DNA from: an unidentified bacterial endosymbiont
Lineage (GTDB): Bacteria; Pseudomonadota; Gammaproteobacteria; Enterobacterales; Enterobacteriaceae
Assembly: GCF_918797525.1 (NCBI RefSeq)
Contig: NZ_OU963893.1
Coordinates: forward strand, 1,550,001-1,614,000
Direction: 5' to 3'
Length of the DNA stretch: 64,000 bases
The notes beneath the pieces are model-generated. The model did no database searches. It had not been told where the DNA came from and saw only the letters and a program-made list of their open reading frames with translations. How positions within the stretch are numbered: the first letter of the stretch is position 1; each line of letters begins with the position of its first letter. This document shows positions 59,225-64,000 of this stretch, piece after piece. Position numbers and translations under genes: made by a program.

Positions 59225-60163
59225 ATGATAAATGCAAATCGTCCGATAATGAATCTCGACCTCGATCTGCTGAGAACGTTTGTTGCGGTCGCCGATCTCA
59301 ACACTTTTGCAGCCGCCGCCGCCGCAGTGTGCCGAACCCAGTCTGCCGTTAGCCAGCAAATGCAGCGGCTGGAGCAACTGGTTGGTAAAGAGCTTTTTGC
59401 TCGTCATGGGCGCAATAAGCTATTGACTGAACACGGTATTCAGCTACTGGGTTATGCCAGGAAAATACTTCGCTTTAATGATGAAGCATGTATGTCATTA
59501 ATGTTTAGTAACCTCCAGGGGGTGTTAACCTTAGGTGCATCTGATGAGTCGGCGGATACCATATTGCCGTTTCTGCTCAATCGCATTAGTTCGGTTTATC
59601 CGAAGCTTGCGCTGGACGTGAGCGTAAAGCGTAATGCGTTTATGGTTGAGATGCTCAAAGAGAACGAAGTTGACCTTGTGGTGACAACGCATCGCCCAGG
59701 GCAATTTGATTGTCTGACCCTGCGGACGTCTCCGACACACTGGTACTGTGCCGCAGAATATGTTCTGCAAAAAGGGGAATCCATCCCACTGGTCTTGCTG
59801 GATGAGCCGAGTCCGTTCCGCGATATGGTGTTGACGGCGCTGAACGAAGCCAGCATTGCGTGGCGGCTGGCCTATGTGGCGTCTACGTTGCCAGCGGTGC
59901 GTGCAGCAGTGAAAGCTGGTCTTGGCGTCACTGCGCGTCCGGTTGAGATGATGAGCCCCGATCTGCGCGTGCTGGGCAAGAGCGAGGGGCTTCCTGTGCT
60001 GCCGGATACCCAATACCTGCTGTGCCACAACCCATCCAGCAATAACGAGCTGGCGAAGATGGTGTTTGATGCCATGCAAAATTACCTTAATCCCTGGCGG
60101 TTCGAGCCTGTTGCCCCTGTAGAGGGGGGGGACTCTCTCATCGTCGAAGGGAGCGTCGAGTGA
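59225..60163 (+). CDS. lrhA: LrhA, LysR-type regulator of motility and chemotaxis
   Basis: LrhA represses flhDC and so flagella, and affects fimbriae and RpoS. The 312-residue product has the N-terminal LysR helix-turn-helix ([20 protein letters not shown] through [13 protein letters not shown]) and a two-lobed effector domain with [14 protein letters not shown] and [12 protein letters not shown]. It matches E. coli closely except in the last 60 residues. It lies upstream of nuo, as in E. coli. A terminator follows. Confidence 0.96.
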   Translation: MINANRPIMNLDLDLLRTFVAVADLNTFAAAAAAVCRTQSAVSQQMQRLEQLVGKELFARHGRNKLLTEHGIQLLGYARKILRFNDEACMSLMFSNLQGVLTLGASDESADTILPFLLNRISSVYPKLALDVSVKRNAFMVEMLKENEVDLVVTTHRPGQFDCLTLRTSPTHWYCAAEYVLQKGESIPLVLLDEPSPFRDMVLTALNEASIAWRLAYVASTLPAVRAAVKAGLGVTARPVEMMSPDLRVLGKSEGLPVLPDTQYLLCHNPSSNNELAKMVFDAMQNYLNPWRFEPVAPVEGGDSLIVEGSVE

Positions 60164-60202
60164 TCCTTCACTCAATATTCTGGTAACAATTTGTAAGTTT
60201 AA

Positions 60203-60247
60203 AAAAAGGCCACTCGCGCGATTTTAGCGTGGAGTGGTTTTTTTTTG
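60203..60247 (+). terminator. Terminator after lrhA
   Basis: CCACTC (60210-60215) pairs with GAGTGG (60232-60237). An A-run precedes and a run of nine T follows. Confidence 0.75.
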
Positions 60248-60794
60248 TCATCCTTACCCTCTTTTTACATGGGAGATGAGTACAATATTATTATTTATCA
60301 ATACATTAATCACATTCCGGTAAAAGGTGTTCACGTTACCTCCACACGATCTCTCCCCCCTGATAATGTTAAAAAAGCAGAAAAAATGTTGCCGTTTTTT
60401 TGAATGAATTAACAAAAGCGTGTCTCAGATCAAGAAAATACTCCTATTTGGGGGGATGAATCGTTGGAGAATCCTGTCAAAATAGGAGAGTTATTTTTTT
60501 TACTTCCAAAACGGACACGATTCAACAAGATGCATTTGACGTAAAGTCAGACACCCACCAGGGTTATAGGGCATTAAATGTTAATGAGAATCGGTTGATG
60601 TCATTTAATGTGAAGAAACCTTTGTTAAAGTTGACAAAAGGTTATAGAAAGGAGTAAAAAACCACATCATTTTGCTGCCTATGTCTCATTTCTGGCAGTT
60701 AGTGTAAGGTTATTTTATTCCTCCCCATGAATCGATGTGATGCCCATCTGCCAGCAAGAGCAGTGTTACAGGTATCACTTTTGATGAGTAAGCA
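60248..60794. promoter_or_regulatory. nuo operon promoter and leader region
   Basis: About 550 bases without a gene lie between the lrhA terminator and nuoA. E. coli nuo also has a long regulatory region responding to ArcA, NarL, Fis and IHF. TACTCCT at 60439-60445 fits the NarL heptamer pattern, and ATGAATTAACAA and TTAATGAGAATCG-like AT-rich stretches are present. I cannot place the start site from sequence alone. Confidence 0.5.
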
Positions 60795-61235
60795 ATGAGT
60801 ATGTCAACATCCACAGAAGTCATCGCTCATCACTGGGCATTCGCAATCTTTCTTATTGTAGCCATTGGTCTGTGCTGCCTGATGTTAGTCGGCGGCTGGT
60901 TCCTGGGCGGTCGCGCCCGCGCAAGGCACAAAAACACGCCTTTTGAATCAGGTATTGATTCAGTCGGTACCGCTCGCTTACGCATGTCTGCCAAGTTTTA
61001 TCTGGTCGCCATGTTCTTCGTCATCTTCGACGTGGAAGCGCTTTACCTGTTCGCATGGTCAACTTCTATTCGCGAAAGCGGTTGGGTGGGCTTTGTCGAG
61101 GCCGCAATTTTCATTTTAGTGTTACTGGCCGGTCTGGTTTATCTGGTGCGTACTGGCGCACTGGACTGGACACCTGTGCGTTCACGCCGTGAACACACCA
61201 ACCCGGAAAACAGTATCTCTAATCGTCAGCAGTAA
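60795..61235 (+). CDS. nuoA: NuoA, NADH:quinone oxidoreductase subunit A
   Basis: NuoA is a membrane-arm subunit of respiratory complex I near the quinone site. The 146-residue product has three membrane segments and the conserved loop [23 protein letters not shown] between the first two. [14 protein letters not shown] contains the acidic residues of the second. It matches E. coli except at the tail (NSISNRQQ). It leads the nuo operon. Confidence 0.97.
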   Translation: MSMSTSTEVIAHHWAFAIFLIVAIGLCCLMLVGGWFLGGRARARHKNTPFESGIDSVGTARLRMSAKFYLVAMFFVIFDVEALYLFAWSTSIRESGWVGFVEAAIFILVLLAGLVYLVRTGALDWTPVRSRREHTNPENSISNRQQ

Positions 61236-61250
61236 CAGCGAGGCAATAAG

Positions 61251-61925
61251 ATGGATTATACGCTCACCCGCATAGATCCTAACGGTGAGAATGACCGTTA
61301 CCCCCTGCAAAAACAGGAGATCGTAACCGACCCCCTGGAGCAAGAAGTCAACAAAAGCGTGTATATGGGCAAGCTCGAAAATGCCATGCACGATATGGTC
61401 AACTGGGGTCGTAAGAACTCAATCTGGCCTTATAACTTTGGCCTTTCTTGCTGCTACGTTGAAATGGTCACGTCATTCACTGCGGTGCATGACGTTGCGC
61501 GTTTTGGGGCAGAAGTTCTACGTGCTTCACCCCGTCAGGCTGACCTGATGGTGGTGGCCGGTACCTGCTTTACCAAGATGGCGCCGGTTATTCAGCGTCT
61601 TTATGACCAGATGCTGGAGCCAAAATGGGTGATCTCCATGGGCGCATGCGCCAACTCAGGCGGTATGTACGACATTTACTCTGTCGTACAGGGCGTTGAT
61701 AAGTTCATTCCGGTGGATGTGTATATCCCGGGCTGTCCGCCACGTCCGGAGGCTTACATGCAGGCGCTGATGCTGCTGCAGGAGTCTATTGGTAAAGAAC
61801 GTCGCCCGCTCTCATGGGTGGTAGGCGATCAGGGCGTGTATCGCGCGAACATGCAGTCTGAGCGCGAGCGTAAACGCGGTGAACGTATTGCAGTGACCAA
61901 CCTGCGTACGCCTGACGAAATTTAA
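61251..61925 (+). CDS. nuoB: NuoB, NADH:quinone oxidoreductase subunit B
   Basis: NuoB holds the last iron-sulfur cluster, N2, which reduces quinone. The 224-residue product has the ligands Cys67-Cys68 (GLSCCYVEM), Cys133 (GACANSGGM) and Cys162 (GCPPRPEA). It is four residues longer than K-12 NuoB because of an insertion at [12 protein letters not shown], which probably is the usual state in this group. nuoC follows after 89 bp. Confidence 0.97.
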   Translation: MDYTLTRIDPNGENDRYPLQKQEIVTDPLEQEVNKSVYMGKLENAMHDMVNWGRKNSIWPYNFGLSCCYVEMVTSFTAVHDVARFGAEVLRASPRQADLMVVAGTCFTKMAPVIQRLYDQMLEPKWVISMGACANSGGMYDIYSVVQGVDKFIPVDVYIPGCPPRPEAYMQALMLLQESIGKERRPLSWVVGDQGVYRANMQSERERKRGERIAVTNLRTPDEI

Positions 61926-62014
61926 ATTGCGCCTGTGGGCCTGGAGAATACCTTCGCATATCACTACTCAAATAGCGCGAAGCCAGGCTTAGCAGTCACC
62001 ACGGACCATTTGCA

Positions 62015-63817
62015 ATGGTGAACAATATGACCGACTTAACCGCGCAAGAAGCCGCCTGGCAGACCCGGGATCATCTGGATGACCCTGTCATCGGCGAACT
62101 GCGCAACCGTTTTGGGCCGGATGCCTTTACTGTTCAGGCCACCCGCACTGGGGTACCCGTTGTCTGGGTGAAGCGTGAACAATTACTGGACGCTGTCGAT
62201 TTCCTCAAGAAATTGCCAAAGCCTTACGTCATGCTGTTTGATTTACACGGCATGGATGAACGTCTGCGTACGCACCGCCAGGGCCTCCCTGCTGCGGACT
62301 TTTCCGTTTTCTACCACCTGATCTCCATAGACCGTAACACGGATATCATGCTCAAGGTGGCACTGTCTGAAAACGACATGCATCTGCCGACGATCACTAA
62401 ACTTTTCCCTAACGCCAACTGGTATGAGCGTGAAACCTGGGAAATGTTCGGTATGACCTTTGACGGCCACCCGCACCTGACGCGCATCATGATGCCGCAC
62501 ACCTGGACTGGCCACCCGCTGCGTAAAGACTACCCGGCACGCGCAACCGAATTCGACCCGTTTGAGCTGACTAAAGCCAAACAGGATCTGGAAATGGAAG
62601 CACTGACCTTCAAGCCGGAAGACTGGGGCATGAAGCGCGGTACCGAAAACGAGGACTTCATGTTCCTCAACCTCGGTCCAAACCACCCGTCGGCGCACGG
62701 TGCATTCCGTATTATTCTTCAGCTTGACGGCGAAGAGATTGTCGACTGCGTGCCGGATATCGGTTATCACCACCGTGGTGCTGAGAAGATGGGCGAGCGG
62801 CAGTCCTGGCATAGCTACATTCCGTACACCGACCGTATTGAGTACCTCGGCGGCTGCGTAAACGAAATGCCATACGTGCTGGCCGTTGAGAAACTGGCGG
62901 GTATCGTTACGCCGGACCGCGTTAACGTGATCCGCGTGATGCTCTCCGAGCTGTTCCGTATTAATAGCCACCTGCTGTACATCTCCACGTTCATTCAGGA
63001 CGTCGGCGCGATGACCCCGGTCTTCTTCGCCTTTACCGACCGTCAGAAAATCTACGATCTGGTGGAAGCGATTACCGGTTTCCGTATGCACCCGGCCTGG
63101 TTCCGTATCGGCGGCGTGGCGCACGATCTGCCGCGCGGCTGGGACCGCCTGCTGCGTGAGTTCCTCGACTGGATGCCAAAACGTCTGGCCTCCTACGAGA
63201 AAGCCGCGCTGCGTAACTCCATTTTGATTGGCCGTTCGAAGGGCGTTGCCGCCTACGGTGCGAAAGAGGCGCTGGAGTGGGGCACAACGGGCGCTGGCCT
63301 GCGTGCCACCGGTATTGATTTCGACGTGCGTAAAGCCCGTCCTTACTCTGGCTACGAGAACTTCGACTTTGACGTCCCGGTTGGCGGCGGCGTTTCCGAC
63401 TGCTACACCCGCGTGATGCTGAAAGTCGAAGAGCTGCGCCAGAGTCTGCGCATCCTTGAGCAGTGCCTCAACAACATGCCGGAAGGCCCGTTCAAAGCGG
63501 ATCACCCGCTGACGACGCCGCCGCCGAAAGAGCGCACGCTGCAACATATCGAAACCCTGATCACGCACTTCCTGCAGGTTTCCTGGGGACCGGTGATGCC
63601 GGCGCAGGAATCTTTCCAGATGATTGAAGCGACCAAGGGTATCAACAGTTACTACCTGACCAGCGACGGCAGCACCATGAGCTACCGTACCCGTGTGCGT
63701 ACGCCAAGCTTCGCGCACCTGCAGCAGATCCCGGCCGCCATCCGCGGCAGTCTGGTTTCCGACCTGATTGTGTATCTGGGTAGTATCGATTTTGTTATGT
63801 CAGATGTGGACCGCTAA
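62015..63817 (+). CDS. nuoC: NuoCD, fused NADH:quinone oxidoreductase subunits C and D
   Basis: In enterics NuoC and NuoD are one polypeptide in the peripheral arm of complex I, next to cluster N2 and the quinone pocket. The 600-residue product has a C part (about 1-190; [20 protein letters not shown]) and a D part (about 215-600; [16 protein letters not shown] with the quinone-site His). The start may be ATG 62015 or the ATG four codons later (MTDLTAQEA); I keep the longer E. coli form. Confidence 0.97.
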   Translation: MVNNMTDLTAQEAAWQTRDHLDDPVIGELRNRFGPDAFTVQATRTGVPVVWVKREQLLDAVDFLKKLPKPYVMLFDLHGMDERLRTHRQGLPAADFSVFYHLISIDRNTDIMLKVALSENDMHLPTITKLFPNANWYERETWEMFGMTFDGHPHLTRIMMPHTWTGHPLRKDYPARATEFDPFELTKAKQDLEMEALTFKPEDWGMKRGTENEDFMFLNLGPNHPSAHGAFRIILQLDGEEIVDCVPDIGYHHRGAEKMGERQSWHSYIPYTDRIEYLGGCVNEMPYVLAVEKLAGIVTPDRVNVIRVMLSELFRINSHLLYISTFIQDVGAMTPVFFAFTDRQKIYDLVEAITGFRMHPAWFRIGGVAHDLPRGWDRLLREFLDWMPKRLASYEKAALRNSILIGRSKGVAAYGAKEALEWGTTGAGLRATGIDFDVRKARPYSGYENFDFDVPVGGGVSDCYTRVMLKVEELRQSLRILEQCLNNMPEGPFKADHPLTTPPPKERTLQHIETLITHFLQVSWGPVMPAQESFQMIEATKGINSYYLTSDGSTMSYRTRVRTPSFAHLQQIPAAIRGSLVSDLIVYLGSIDFVMSDVDR

Positions 63818-63819
63818 TT

Positions 63820-64000
63820 ATGCACGAGAATCAACAACCACAGACCGAGGCTTTTGAGCTCAGTGAAGCAGAACGTGCCGCCATTGAGCACGAGATGCAC
63901 CACTACGAAGACCCGCGTGCGGCGTCCATTGAAGCGCTGAAAATCGTACAGAAACAGCGTGGTTGGGTGCCGGATGGGGCGATCTACGCGATCGCAGAAG
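63820..64000 (+). CDS. nuoE: NuoE, NADH:quinone oxidoreductase subunit E (3' end outside window)
   Basis: The first 60 codons match NuoE, which carries the N1a [2Fe-2S] cluster in the NADH dehydrogenase module. It begins MHENQQPQTEAFELSEAERA and includes the helical EHEMHHYEDPRAASIEALKI. The cluster cysteines lie beyond the window edge. The start is two bases after the nuoC stop. Confidence 0.95.
   Translation, partial: MHENQQPQTEAFELSEAERAAIEHEMHHYEDPRAASIEALKIVQKQRGWVPDGAIYAIAE

Noticed and set aside
61251..61925. Four-residue insertion in NuoB as a novelty
   Set aside because: The insertion relative to K-12 lies outside the cluster ligands and probably is the common form in this enteric group.
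62243..63718. 491-codon open frame antisense to nuoCD
   Set aside because: Same reason: a mirror of a strongly conserved gene, with no domain and no ribosome-binding site.

Overview
The window is chromosomal DNA of an enteric bacterium. The gene order argW–yfdC–mlaA–fadL–fadIJ … pta–ackA … lrhA–nuoABCE follows the E. coli K-12 map near 52 min, but several islets and losses point to Enterobacter, Lelliottia or a close relative rather than Escherichia. Protein lengths, FadR, FabR and PurR boxes, and REP-like hairpins all fit that assignment. Naming of the core genes rests on recalled E. coli/Salmonella sequences, not on a database search.

Layout. (1) 1-2007: decayed, AT-rich accessory DNA abutting tRNA-Arg(CCU) argW. 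It holds the tail of a GT39-like membrane glycosyltransferase, IS3-family debris, a frameshifted DUF4225 fragment, a stop-bounded small membrane frame and a truncated P4-type integrase. (2) 2158-10558: yfdC, mlaA, fadL, yfcZ, fadI, fadJ (frameshifted) and sixA. (3) 10606-19272: smrB, then prmB-aroC-mepA-yfcA-epmC-yfcL, mnmC and fabB. The yfcO-V fimbrial cluster of K-12 is absent between smrB and sixA. (4) 19346-29752: an internally deleted yfcJ, a frameshifted flk, then pdxB-usg-truA-dedA-accD-folC-dedD-cvpA-purF. (5) 29792-34480: an islet between purF and ubiX, with a GH127 beta-L-arabinofuranosidase, a GPH sugar symporter and a divergent LacI regulator. (6) 34519-43680: ubiX, the argT-hisJQMP amino-acid transporter, a GNAT remnant, yfcH-folX-yfcG and yfcF-yfcE-yfcD. 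(7) 43684-48917: a second sugar module where K-12 has yfcC, with a LacI/GntR-type repressor, a UlaABC-like PTS split into IIA, IIB and IIC, and a transketolase split into two subunits. (8) 48964-58290: pta-ackA, yfbV, yfbU, hxpA, yfbS, yfbR and alaA. (9) 58291-64000: a long AT-rich gap where K-12 has yfbP, then lrhA and the start of the nuo operon; nuoE runs off the end.

Function. Fatty-acid genes dominate the left half: import by FadL, oxidation by FadIJ, synthesis by FabB and AccD. Recognisable FadR sites lie at fadL, fadI and fabB. The two sugar modules are the accessory metabolic content. The PTS plus split-transketolase operon is the best candidate for an uncharacterised system: it has a complete import and phosphorylation route and one catabolic enzyme, with no isomerase, kinase or aldolase, which suggests that the imported phospho-sugar is itself an unusual transketolase donor.

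Gene decay is notable. Two core genes, fadJ and flk, each carry one extra base, which could be real mutation or assembly error. yfcJ has lost its middle, and a GNAT acetyltransferase survives only as a C-terminal scrap.
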